DNA of 64,000 nucleotides from an uncultured Spirochaetaceae bacterium (GTDB lineage Bacteria > Spirochaetota > Spirochaetia > Treponematales > Treponemataceae): NCBI GenBank assembly GCA_902799965.1, contig CADCCO010000001.1:24737-88736 (forward strand), read 5' to 3'. The position numbers were made by a program, and so were the translations under genes. Positions 18,756 through 26,297 of the stretch are shown here, piece after piece. Within the stretch, counting starts at the first letter, position 1; every line of letters begins with the position of its first letter. The notes below the pieces were generated by a model. That model was given only the letters and a program-made list of their open reading frames with translations, ran no database searches and was not told where the DNA came from.

Positions 18756-18799
18756 AGTTGAAGTTTATTCAACTGCGCTCTTGCGAGCGCTGGCAATCA
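18756..18799. repeat. Dispersed palindromic repeat, copy 1
   Basis: Between dxs and folP. AGTTGAA (18756-18762) pairs with TTCAACT (18768-18774), and GCGCTC (18775-18780) with GAGCGC (18785-18790). The 32 nt from 18768 to 18799 recur identically at 52557-52588. The palindromes suggest a REP-like or small non-autonomous element, or a bidirectional attenuator. Confidence 0.75.
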
Positions 18800-18803
18800 G
18801 AAT

Positions 18804-20750
18804 CTACTTAATCTCGTTCAACAGCCCCAGCGCCGCCCGGCGAATGTCGTTCGGCGACAAAAAGGCGTTCTCCAAAACCTGCTCGCGGCTTCCGTGAGGC
18901 GGGAATTTTTGTCCAAAGGCAAGGACTTGCGCGGCTCTAAAATCCCTTCTCAGCGCTTCTGCCTCCAACTCTTCGCCAAAGCCGCCTTGCTTGATTCCGT
19001 CCTCGACAACGACAAGCGCGTCATAGCCTTTTGCCGCCTGGAAAAAAGCGTCAAAGTCAAAGGGCTTTAAAAAGCGCAAGGAATAAATGTCCGCCAAAAC
19101 GCCTTCAAGCAAAAGGCTTCGGGCGGCCACAAGCGCTTCCGAAAACATCGAGCCGGCCGCGGCTATAAGGACGCGCTTGAATTGCCAGCCGTCGCGCGGG
19201 CTTGAAGGCTCTTCGATTTTTCCGCTTTCCAAATTAAAGCGCGCCGAAAGCGAAGGCGCGAATTCCTCCGCGCGGACAAGAAGGCCATGTCCGTTTTTAA
19301 CGGGCAAACTGAACGAAGGCAGCTCGGAAGGGCAGGACTTTTTTGGGTAGCGGATCGCGACCGCGCCAGGCGCTTGGCTGGCCGCCCATTCAAGGCAAAG
19401 GCTCAAGTCCGCGGCGGATGCCGGCGACAAAATGCAAAGGTTTGGAACCGGCTTTAAAAGCGCTATGTCAAAAATTCCCTGGTGGGTCTCGCCGTCGTTT
19501 GGAACGGCGCCCGCGCGGTCAAAGACAAAGACCGCGCGCAAATTGGGAAGGCAAATGTCGTGGATTATTTGGTCAACCGAGCGCTGGATAAACGTGGAGT
19601 AAACGCAAACGATTGGCAAAAGGCCGCCTTTGGAAAGGCCGGCGGCAAAAGTGACGGCGTGCTCTTCGGCGATTCCAACGTCAAAAAAGCGGTCGGGGTA
19701 GTGGCGGGCAAAGGCGGCCAAGCCGGTTCCCTTGCTCATGGCGGCGGTTATGGCCGCGACCTTTGGATTGCGCTCCGCAAGCTTGACAACCGCGCGCGAA
19801 AAATTTTCGGTAAAGCTTTCAGCGTCAAATTTTTCCATCGAGCCGTCTGCGATGTTAAAGGGCCCGATTCCGTGGAATAGCTCCGGGTTGTCTTCGGCGG
19901 GGGAGTAGCCTTTTCCTTTTTTTGTAAGGACGTGGACGACCACCGGTTTTTTTAAAGACTGAACGCGCCTAAAGACGCTTTCCATTTCCTTTATGTCGTG
20001 GCCGTTCAAGGGGCCTACATATTCAAAGCCAAAGTCGACGAACATATTGTCGCTCAGCAAAAGGCCTTTGAGTCCCCGCTTGAACCTGAACACGAATTTT
20101 TGCCAAAAGCGGCTGGCCGGCATTTTGGAAACTATTTTGTCAATCGCGCGCCTGACCGACTGGTACTGGATCGACATCGTAAGGCTTGAAAGGTATCTAG
20201 AAAGGCTTCCCTTGCTTGGCGAAATCGACATTTGGTTGTCGTTCAAAACCACGATTAAATTCTTCGCGTCGCGGCCGGCGTTCAAAAGGCCCTCGTAGGC
20301 CAAGCCTCCGGTAAGCGCGCCGTCGCCGATTACCGCGATGACTTTTCCTTCTTGCCCTAAAATTTCCCGCGCCTTTAAAAGACCCAGCGCCTGCGAAATC
20401 GAAGTCGATGCGTGGCCGTTGTCAAAAAAGTCGTGGGGGCTTTCGGCTTCTTTTGTAAAGCCCGAAATTCCTCCGCCTTGGCGCAAGGTTTCAAAGCGGC
20501 CAAAGCGGCCGGTCAAAAGCTTGTGCGCGTAGCACTGGTGGCTTACGTCAAAGACAATCGCGTCCTTGGGCGAGTTGAACGCGCGGTGCAGCGCAATCGT
20601 CAGTTCCACAACGCCCAGGTTTGAGGCCAAGTGGCCGCCGTTTTTTCCCACGGTGGAAATTATCTCGCGCCGAATTTCTTCCGCCAGCGCGGCCAGCTCT
20701 TTGTGAGAAAGACTCTTTATGTCGTCGGGCGATTTGATTTGGGAAAGCAA
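18804..20750 (-). CDS. dxs: 1-deoxy-D-xylulose-5-phosphate synthase
   Basis: About 648 residues. It makes DXP from pyruvate and glyceraldehyde-3-phosphate, the first step of the MEP isoprenoid pathway. The thiamine-diphosphate motif is in VIGDGALTGGLAYEGLLNAG with LNDNQMSIS. DRAGAVPNDGETHQG and GIAEEHAVTFAAGL are in the transketolase-like half. The start is uncertain: the frame opens with TTG at 20780, but a second TTG at 20750 has GGAG 5 nt before it and gives MLSQIKSPDD, matching the usual Dxs start, so I prefer it. A terminator for the upstream bS22 gene ends in the first codons of the longer version. Confidence 0.96.
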   Translation of the reverse strand: MLSQIKSPDDIKSLSHKELAALAEEIRREIISTVGKNGGHLASNLGVVELTIALHRAFNSPKDAIVFDVSHQCYAHKLLTGRFGRFETLRQGGGISGFTKEAESPHDFFDNGHASTSISQALGLLKAREILGQEGKVIAVIGDGALTGGLAYEGLLNAGRDAKNLIVVLNDNQMSISPSKGSLSRYLSSLTMSIQYQSVRRAIDKIVSKMPASRFWQKFVFRFKRGLKGLLLSDNMFVDFGFEYVGPLNGHDIKEMESVFRRVQSLKKPVVVHVLTKKGKGYSPAEDNPELFHGIGPFNIADGSMEKFDAESFTENFSRAVVKLAERNPKVAAITAAMSKGTGLAAFARHYPDRFFDVGIAEEHAVTFAAGLSKGGLLPIVCVYSTFIQRSVDQIIHDICLPNLRAVFVFDRAGAVPNDGETHQGIFDIALLKPVPNLCILSPASAADLSLCLEWAASQAPGAVAIRYPKKSCPSELPSFSLPVKNGHGLLVRAEEFAPSLSARFNLESGKIEEPSSPRDGWQFKRVLIAAAGSMFSEALVAARSLLLEGVLADIYSLRFLKPFDFDAFFQAAKGYDALVVVEDGIKQGGFGEELEAEALRRDFRAAQVLAFGQKFPPHGSREQVLENAFLSPNDIRRAALGLLNEIK

Positions 20751-20778
20751 GGCAACTCCGTGGAAATCAAGGCTGTTC

Positions 20779-20811
20779 AAAAAAAAAGACCGCCGTTAGT
20801 CGCGGCAGTCT
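20779..20811 (-). terminator. Terminator of the bS22-type gene
   Basis: On the minus strand AGACTGCCG (20803-20811) pairs with CGGCGGTCT (20787-20795), with one G-T pair, around a 7-nt loop. A run of eight to nine T (20787 down to 20779) follows. It lies between the small ribosomal gene and dxs. Confidence 0.8.
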
Positions 20812-20820
20812 TTTGCGGCA

Positions 20821-20910
20821 TTACTTGCTCTTATGCCGGTTTCTTCTAAGCATCTTCTTTCGCTTATGAGTCGCCATCTTCTGGCGCTTTCGCTTTTTAC
20901 CACAAGGCAT
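20821..20910 (-). CDS. Small ribosomal protein, bS22/AURKAIP1-COX24 family
   Basis: A 29-residue, extremely basic protein starting MPCGKKRKRQKMATHKRKKM and ending in NRHKSK. This is the short bacterial AURKAIP1/COX24-domain protein, related to mitochondrial mS38 and to bS22 of mycobacterial ribosomes; similar MPCGKKRK proteins are annotated in Bacteroidetes and spirochaetes. It should bind the small ribosomal subunit. It has a complete expression unit: promoter at 20950-20978, AGGAG ribosome site 9 nt before the ATG, and its own terminator. It is short enough to be missed by automatic gene calling. Confidence 0.88.
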   Translation of the reverse strand: MPCGKKRKRQKMATHKRKKMLRRNRHKSK

Positions 20911-20949
20911 GCTTTGGCTCCTATTAGAATTAGTATCGATACGCCGTCT

Positions 20950-20978
20950 ATTATGCGCTTTTTTTCAATTTTGGTCAA
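20950..20978 (-). promoter_or_regulatory. Promoter of the bS22-type gene
   Basis: On the minus strand TTGACC (20973-20978), a 17-bp spacer with an A-tract, and CATAAT (20950-20955). About 39 nt separate the -10 from the ATG at 20910 and include AGGAG. Confidence 0.75.
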
Positions 20979-21026
20979 TAGCTGCTAGTGTTTTTTTGCG
21001 CAAGACTGTAATCATTTTTTAATCGC

Positions 21027-21055
21027 TTGACAAAAGCGCTAGCGTTCTATATAAT
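21027..21055 (+). promoter_or_regulatory. rpoZ-miaA promoter
   Basis: TTGACA (21027-21032), a 17-bp spacer and TATAAT (21050-21055), all consensus. The rpoZ ATG at 21082 is preceded by GGGAG. Confidence 0.88.
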
Positions 21056-21081
21056 ATTTTATCTTTTTTTGGGAGAAAAAA

Positions 21082-21273
21082 ATGATTTTTCCTTTGGAAC
21101 AGCTCGTTCGATTCACAGGCAACATTTACGAAATCACCGTGGCCGCAAACCGCCGCGCCTACCAGATGTCAATGGTAAAAGACCCCTTGATTGACGAAAA
21201 CCACGACAAGGTCGTTTCATTGGCCGCGCGCCAGCTTTTCACGGAAGAAGTGACATACCGAATCGCGGAATAA
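21082..21273 (+). CDS. rpoZ: RNA polymerase omega subunit
   Basis: 63 residues. The order of features (PLEQLVRFTGNIYEITVAANRRAYQM near the start, here split: NIYEITVAANRRAYQ is the key block, then VVSLAARQLFTEEVTY) matches short RpoZ proteins, where the Y/F-E-x-x-x-A-A-x-R-A-x-Q pattern contacts beta'. Omega assists RNA polymerase assembly. Strong own promoter and GGGAG ribosome site. It is followed after 1 nt by miaA. A DNA-binding or other small protein is less likely given the motif. Confidence 0.8.
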   Translation: MIFPLEQLVRFTGNIYEITVAANRRAYQMSMVKDPLIDENHDKVVSLAARQLFTEEVTYRIAE

Positions 21274-21274
21274 A

Positions 21275-22240
21275 ATGCCGCCCAAAATTCCGGTCCTTGT
21301 CATATTCGCGCCGACCGCAAGCGGCAAAACCGAGCTTTTGTTCAAGCTCTTTGCCTCAAACAAGGCGGCGCGGGTAATTTCCGCGGACTCAATGCAAGTC
21401 TACCGGGGAATGGACATAGGAACGGCAAAGCCCACCATAGCGGAACAGAAAATTCTTCCGCACTATCTAATCGACATCAAGAATCCAGACGAACAGTTTT
21501 CGGTGGCGGAATTCGTCGACCGCGCCGACGCCCTTTGCGAGCGCTTTTACGCCGAAGGAGCCCTTCCGATAATTTGCGGGGGAACGGGCTTTTACATCCG
21601 CTCATTTTTGCTGGGGCTTCCATCCACGCCCACAGGCGACGAAGGCTTGCGCCAAAAGCTTAGGGAAGAACTTTCCCGGCTGGGAGCGCAATCGATGTGG
21701 CGAAAGCTTTTGGAAGCCGACCCCGACTCCGCGAACAAAATCGATCCCAACGACAGCTACCGCGTTTTGCGCGCGCTTGAAATTTTTACGCTGACCGGAA
21801 AGCCGCGCGCCGCCTTTTTGCAAGAGCCAAAATTGCGCGGCCGCTACGGCTTTACCACGATAATCTTGGAGCGCGACCGAGATGAGCTTTACCGCCGCAT
21901 AGAGTCTCGCGTTGACAAAATGTTTCAGGCCGGCTTGGAAGCCGAGGCGCGCGGCCTTATGGCGCGCTACAAAAAGGACGACCCCGGCATGCAGGCGATC
22001 GGCTACCGGGAATTTTTTGAGTCGGGCGCGGACGGCCGGCCGCTTGGCGTGGAAGAAACAATGGAAAGAATCAAGCGCGACTCGAAGAAATACGCAAAAA
22101 AACAATATGTCTTTACGCGCGGCATCCCCGGCGCCACGACAATCCGCGTCAGCCCAAACGACGACGGCTCGTCCGCGCTGGCAGAAATAATCGCCGCCGC
22201 GTTCCCCAATCACATTTTCAACTCGACAAGCTTTTCGTAA
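21275..22240 (+). CDS. miaA: tRNA dimethylallyltransferase MiaA
   Basis: 321 residues. It adds a dimethylallyl group to A37 of tRNAs reading U-initial codons. The P-loop is in FAPTASGKTELLF. ISADSMQVYRGMDIGTAKPT is the substrate-binding signature; HYLIDIKNPDEQFSVAEF and GGTGFYIRSFL are further family blocks. The C-terminal KKQYVFTRGI segment fits. Its last 31 nt overlap the convergent beta-propeller gene. Confidence 0.97.
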   Translation: MPPKIPVLVIFAPTASGKTELLFKLFASNKAARVISADSMQVYRGMDIGTAKPTIAEQKILPHYLIDIKNPDEQFSVAEFVDRADALCERFYAEGALPIICGGTGFYIRSFLLGLPSTPTGDEGLRQKLREELSRLGAQSMWRKLLEADPDSANKIDPNDSYRVLRALEIFTLTGKPRAAFLQEPKLRGRYGFTTIILERDRDELYRRIESRVDKMFQAGLEAEARGLMARYKKDDPGMQAIGYREFFESGADGRPLGVEETMERIKRDSKKYAKKQYVFTRGIPGATTIRVSPNDDGSSALAEIIAAAFPNHIFNSTSFS

Positions 22241-24051
22241 ACCTTTCTGGCTTCCTCTTTTGTGGAGTCCGAAACGCGCGTAAGCTGGAGCGTTCGCAAA
22301 ATCTTCATGCCTTTTTTGCTATATTCGTGGCTGCCCATAAAGCGGACCAAGCTAAAGACAGCGCGGCAAATTTCTTTTGGCAGCTCTTCTTGGCTAAAAA
22401 GCGCGCTCTTAGCCAAGGGCTCAATCGCGTCCAAAATCTCGCCGCAAGGGTCGTAGCCGCATTCTTGGACGGCCCTTAGCGCGGCGCAAAGCGCGTTTTC
22501 GTCCCGGCTTTCCGACAAGACCCGCGCCAAAAAGCGCGCGGCTTCCTCGCTTCCAAAAAGCCCAAGGCAGTAAATCGCGGCGCGCTCATCCGTCTTGCTA
22601 AAGTCAAAAATGCCGCCGCCCGAAAATCCGTCAGCCGCCGCGCCCACGGCGCCTCCAACGCTTTTCGCTTTCGTCAAGCGAGCAAGATAGTCGCCCGCAA
22701 TCCATTCGCAGTCAAAAACGAATTCTTTTTCCGCCTCGCCGTAGCCTCCGTTTTTCAGCTCTTGGACGCGCTGGGGAAGGGCCGCCTTTTTGGCGCGGTA
22801 AAAGTCCTTTCCGATTCCTTTGAAAAAGGCGCGGCAATTCTTTCTTTTTAGGGGAGCGTTAGAGGCGGCCCCTTTTTGGTCTTGGGAGGCCTTTACAAGC
22901 CGCCAGCCGGCGAGGCTCCAATTTTTTGAGGCAAAGAGGACGTTTCCGTTTTGGGCGTAAAAGACGTAATCCCAGTTGAATGATTTTGTTTTGGGCGGAA
23001 AAATGGCGCCGCGAATCCGCTTTCCGCTTGTAGAATAAAGCGCGCCAAAATCCTTTCCCGCCAAGAAAATTCCGTCAGGGCTTAGAAAGGCGGCCTCAAA
23101 TGACTTTATGTCGGGGGCCGCCCAAGACAAGTCCGCCGCGCCGTTTTTTTCGTCAAACGAGGCAACGCTCGCTCCGGCCGCGCCGGCGTCGGAAATCACG
23201 GCTGTCTTTCCGTTTCCAAGCGAAAGAAAAAAAGGCCGCGCCCCGATTTTTAGGCTGTCTTGAATCCACTTTTCCTCGGCTCCATTTTGGCCGGCCTGCA
23301 AAAGACAAAGGCGGCCGTCGGAAAATGCCAAAAGGCCTCCGTTTTCCGCGGCCGCGCTTCCCGCGACTTTTCCCGAAAAGACGATTCTTTCTAAAAGTTC
23401 TCCAAAGGGCGAAACGCGGATCGCCGCGCTCTTTGGAGAATCTTCTTCCTCCAAAAAAAGGACCAGGCTTCCGTCGTCCAAAAGCAGGGGAAGAAGCTCT
23501 TCCGAAAGCGGCTCGGTTTTTTGCCGCCACTTTTGAATTCCGTTCATTCCAAGGCAGGCGGCCTCGTTCTTTCCAAAGACGTAAACGCGGCCGTCTGGGG
23601 CGGGCAAGGGCGGAAAATTTGCCGCAAAGCCAAGCGGGCTTTGCCAAAGGACAAGGCCCGCGGGATTCAAAAGGCAAAGCTTTTTGTTCTTCAAAATCAC
23701 AAAGGCAAAGCCGTCCTCGTCGCAGCAAAAGGGGCCGGCCGCCGCCGACGGCAAGTATTTTTCCCAAAGGATTTTTCCGTCGTCGCTAAAGGCGCAAGCT
23801 ATTCTGCCTTCGGCAAGGCAAAGCCAGCCGTAGGGCGCTTTTTGCGGGCGGGCGACGGGAGAGCCGCTTAGGACGTTCAGCCAGCCATACGGCGTCTTGC
23901 CCAAGTCAAGGTCGGTTAAAAGGCTGGGGTCTTGGTCTTGCGTTTGTTCTTGGCTTTGCGCGGCGGCGGGCAGGCAAAAAAGGACGGACGCAAGCAGGAC
24001 GGCGGCTGAAAAAGCTAGAAAATGTCTTAAGTTGTCTACAAAATCATACAT
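22210..24051 (-). CDS. Exported PQQ-like beta-propeller protein
   Basis: About 613 residues. A signal peptide (FLAFSAAVLLASVLFCLPAAAQS) is followed by repeated Trp/Gly-rich blades with DDGKILWEKYLPS, NPAGLVLWQSPLG and MNGIQKWRQKTEP, the PQQ/propeller pattern. The last 200 residues are helical and HEAT-like (LGLFGSEEAARFLARVL and VFSLVRFMGSHEYSK). Likely periplasmic; ligand unknown. The ATG at 24051 is chosen over 24072 because AAGGAAGGCGG precedes it. It follows the methyltransferase gene on the same strand and converges on miaA. Confidence 0.78.
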   Translation of the reverse strand: MYDFVDNLRHFLAFSAAVLLASVLFCLPAAAQSQEQTQDQDPSLLTDLDLGKTPYGWLNVLSGSPVARPQKAPYGWLCLAEGRIACAFSDDGKILWEKYLPSAAAGPFCCDEDGFAFVILKNKKLCLLNPAGLVLWQSPLGFAANFPPLPAPDGRVYVFGKNEAACLGMNGIQKWRQKTEPLSEELLPLLLDDGSLVLFLEEEDSPKSAAIRVSPFGELLERIVFSGKVAGSAAAENGGLLAFSDGRLCLLQAGQNGAEEKWIQDSLKIGARPFFLSLGNGKTAVISDAGAAGASVASFDEKNGAADLSWAAPDIKSFEAAFLSPDGIFLAGKDFGALYSTSGKRIRGAIFPPKTKSFNWDYVFYAQNGNVLFASKNWSLAGWRLVKASQDQKGAASNAPLKRKNCRAFFKGIGKDFYRAKKAALPQRVQELKNGGYGEAEKEFVFDCEWIAGDYLARLTKAKSVGGAVGAAADGFSGGGIFDFSKTDERAAIYCLGLFGSEEAARFLARVLSESRDENALCAALRAVQECGYDPCGEILDAIEPLAKSALFSQEELPKEICRAVFSLVRFMGSHEYSKKGMKILRTLQLTRVSDSTKEEARKVYEKLVELKM

Positions 24052-24079
24052 TAACACCGCCTTCCTTATCATAAAATGT

Positions 24080-25315
24080 CTACTTTTTGATACAAGTTGA
24101 GAAACTTTCTAGGTGGCTGGTCTGCGGATAAAAGTCCAACAGCCAAAATTCTTCGATTTTGTAGCCGGCCTCGCTCAGGCGCTTTAGGTCGCGGACTTGC
24201 GTGCTGGGGTTGCATGAAAGGTATTTTATCGCGGGAATCCCGCTTTCGCAAATCCAGTCCAAGGCCTCGCGCTCGATTCCGCTTCTTGGCGGGTCGACCA
24301 CCAGCGCGTCAAAGCCGCCGAGCCGTTCCGAAAGAAGCCTGGCGTTCCGCTTGGCAAAGTCCGCGCCGCTTATTCCGTAGCTTTCGTGGGGGCGGCCGGC
24401 CAAATTGCGCTCGGCGTAAACAAGCGAAAGGCGGTTTTGCTCAACCATGACTACGTTCTCAAACTTGTCCGCCAAAAAGGCGCTGAAAGTTCCCGCGCCG
24501 GAATACAAGTCCAAGGCGTTTTTTCCGGCCAAGCCTTCCATTATGAGGGGAACGGCCTTTTCCAAAAGCGCTATGTTGGACTGAAAAAAGCCCCGCGCGT
24601 CAAAGAGGATTTTCTTTCCGCAAAGCTCGATTTGGACCGGGCATTGCGCGTCTTGGGCGATTCCCTCAAAGCGGGAAGGCGGCTTTTTGTTTCCGCGCTT
24701 TTTTCCCTTGTTTTTGCCGGAATTTTGGGGCTTTCCTTCGTTTGAAGGCGCGCGGGGCGAATCCAGCGCGAACGACAGTTCCGGCTCGGCGCTCTTCCAG
24801 GCAAAAAGGAGGCCGCGGCCTTTTGGCCGCTCTTCCATCGGCGTGGCCTTTAGCCATTCGTTTATCTGGGGAACGGCGACCGGGCAGTTTTCTATAGGAA
24901 CGACATTGTTGCTTTTCCTTTCTTCAAGGCCGCCGTCGTGAAGCTGAAAGCGGCTCCTGTAGCCAAAGGGCTCTCCGGCCAAAACTTGAATTTGGGGAAT
25001 TTCAAGGCCGGCGCGTTCTGCCAAGTCCGCCAAAACTTTCTTTTTCAGTTCGGTCTGAAAGTCGGACTCTATGAACATAAAGTCGCAGCCGCCGCATTTT
25101 CCGCAAAGGGGGCAGGCGGGCGCGGCGCGATGGGGCGAGGGCTCCAAAACTTTAACGACTTTTGCCTCGTCGTAGTCGGGAAGGCTTTTCGTTATCTCGA
25201 CTTCAAGCCTTTCTCCGGGAAGGGCTCCCTCAACCATGACGCTCTTTCCGCCAATCTTTGCCAGGCATTTTCCGCCAAAAAGCATTTTTTCCGCAAGGAC
25301 GCTTGAAAAATTCAT
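24080..25315 (-). CDS. RumA/TrmA-type RNA uracil-5-methyltransferase
   Basis: 411 residues. A SAM-dependent enzyme that forms 5-methyluridine in 23S rRNA or tRNA. N-terminal TRAM-like domain; an iron-sulfur Cys group CPLCGKCGGC (68-77) plus Cys144; a SAM site LDLYSGAGTFSAF; VVDPPRSGIE; and the catalytic Cys in SCNPST (Cys368). Residues about 185-213 are a Lys/Gly/Asn-rich low-complexity insert absent from typical family members. Which RNA is methylated cannot be told. The ATG at 25315 lies 9 nt after a TAATAT -10 box with no Shine-Dalgarno. The last nine codons and stop lie in a sequence that also resembles a repeat inside mfd. Confidence 0.93.
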   Translation of the reverse strand: MNFSSVLAEKMLFGGKCLAKIGGKSVMVEGALPGERLEVEITKSLPDYDEAKVVKVLEPSPHRAAPACPLCGKCGGCDFMFIESDFQTELKKKVLADLAERAGLEIPQIQVLAGEPFGYRSRFQLHDGGLEERKSNNVVPIENCPVAVPQINEWLKATPMEERPKGRGLLFAWKSAEPELSFALDSPRAPSNEGKPQNSGKNKGKKRGNKKPPSRFEGIAQDAQCPVQIELCGKKILFDARGFFQSNIALLEKAVPLIMEGLAGKNALDLYSGAGTFSAFLADKFENVVMVEQNRLSLVYAERNLAGRPHESYGISGADFAKRNARLLSERLGGFDALVVDPPRSGIEREALDWICESGIPAIKYLSCNPSTQVRDLKRLSEAGYKIEEFWLLDFYPQTSHLESFSTCIKK

Positions 25316-25331
25316 ATGAAAGTTATATTAT
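25303..25331 (+). promoter_or_regulatory. Possible promoter of the alpha/beta hydrolase gene
   Basis: TTGAAA (25303-25308), a 17-bp spacer and TATTAT (25326-25331). It overlaps the divergent methyltransferase promoter, so the two probably cannot be occupied at once. Confidence 0.55.
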
Positions 25332-25353
25332 CACATATCTCGCGGAGGCGCAA
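25325..25353 (-). promoter_or_regulatory. Promoter of the RumA-type gene, leaderless type
   Basis: On the minus strand TTGCGC (25348-25353), a 17-bp spacer and TAATAT (25325-25330), with 9 nt to the ATG at 25315. There is no ribosome site in the interval AACTTTCAT. Confidence 0.6.
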
Positions 25354-25355
25354 TT

Positions 25356-26297
25356 ATGACGACCAACAGCTTTTACCAAACTATGAAAGACGGAACGGAA
25401 GTTCACGTAATGAGGTGGATTCCCGACGACCAGATAAAGGGAGTCGTCCAGCTTTGCCACGGAATGGCGGAGCACGCCTTGCGCTATGACAAAATGGGCT
25501 CGATTTTCGCCGAAGCCGGCTGGGTTCTTTGCGCCCACGACCAGCGGGGCCACGGAAGGACCGCCCAAAGGGCCGAAGCCTTGGGAACCGGAAAATTCGG
25601 CTACCTTGCCGACAAAAAGGGCTTTGACACCGTTACCGACGACTTGCTTGAAATCATTCTAAGCCTAAAGGCCGACTACCCGCAAAAAAAATGCTTTTTG
25701 CTCGGCCACTCCTTTGGCTCTTTTGTCTCGCAGAATTTCATCGAAAAATACGGGGAGGAAATTGACGGAGCCGTTTTGTGCGGAACCGCCGGCCCCCGCC
25801 GCGCCTATATGGCAATGGCCAAGGCCGCCTTTGGCCTGAACGCGCTTTTGCTCGGAAAAAAGCGCAAGTCCGTCTTGGACGCGAACTTGGCTTTTTTTGG
25901 CTACAACAGCCGCGTTCCCAAGCCCCGCAAAAGCGCCTTTGACTGGCTTAGCAAAAACGAGTTCAACGTGCAGATGTACGAGGCCGACCAATGGTGCGGC
26001 TTTGTTCCCACCGCGGAATTCTTTTGCGAGCTTGTCGGCGGCCTTTACCAAATTCACGCCCCCAAGGCGATCAAGGCGATTCCAAAAAACCTGCCGGTCT
26101 ACTTGACCTACGGCTCGGATGACCCGGTCGGCGGCTACGGAAAGACAATCAAAAAACTTTTGGCCGCCTACAAGGCCAACGAAATGCTTGACGTTTCAGA
26201 GCGCGTCTGGCCCGGCGACCGCCACGAAATTTTCAACGAGCTTGACGGCGAAGACGCCATGAACGACGCGCTCGCTTGGATGGAGAAGAGAACATAA
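25356..26297 (+). CDS. Alpha/beta hydrolase, monoacylglycerol-lipase/S33 type
   Basis: 313 residues, a soluble serine hydrolase. The nucleophile elbow is LLGHSFGSF (Ser in GHSFG); the Asp is in TYGSDDPVGGYG; the His is in PGDRHEIFNEL. The early motif VQLCHGMAEHALRYDKMGSI and CAHDQRGHGRT match lysophospholipase and monoacylglycerol lipase proteins, so a lipid ester is a fair guess for the substrate. GGAGG lies 7 nt before the ATG. The stop overlaps the pcnB start (TAATG). Confidence 0.9.
   Translation: MTTNSFYQTMKDGTEVHVMRWIPDDQIKGVVQLCHGMAEHALRYDKMGSIFAEAGWVLCAHDQRGHGRTAQRAEALGTGKFGYLADKKGFDTVTDDLLEIILSLKADYPQKKCFLLGHSFGSFVSQNFIEKYGEEIDGAVLCGTAGPRRAYMAMAKAAFGLNALLLGKKRKSVLDANLAFFGYNSRVPKPRKSAFDWLSKNEFNVQMYEADQWCGFVPTAEFFCELVGGLYQIHAPKAIKAIPKNLPVYLTYGSDDPVGGYGKTIKKLLAAYKANEMLDVSERVWPGDRHEIFNELDGEDAMNDALAWMEKRT

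Noticed and set aside
20796..20978. 60-residue minus-strand frame across the bS22 gene and promoter
   Set aside because: It is in another frame over a clear 29-residue ribosomal protein gene and its promoter; no ribosome site or motif.
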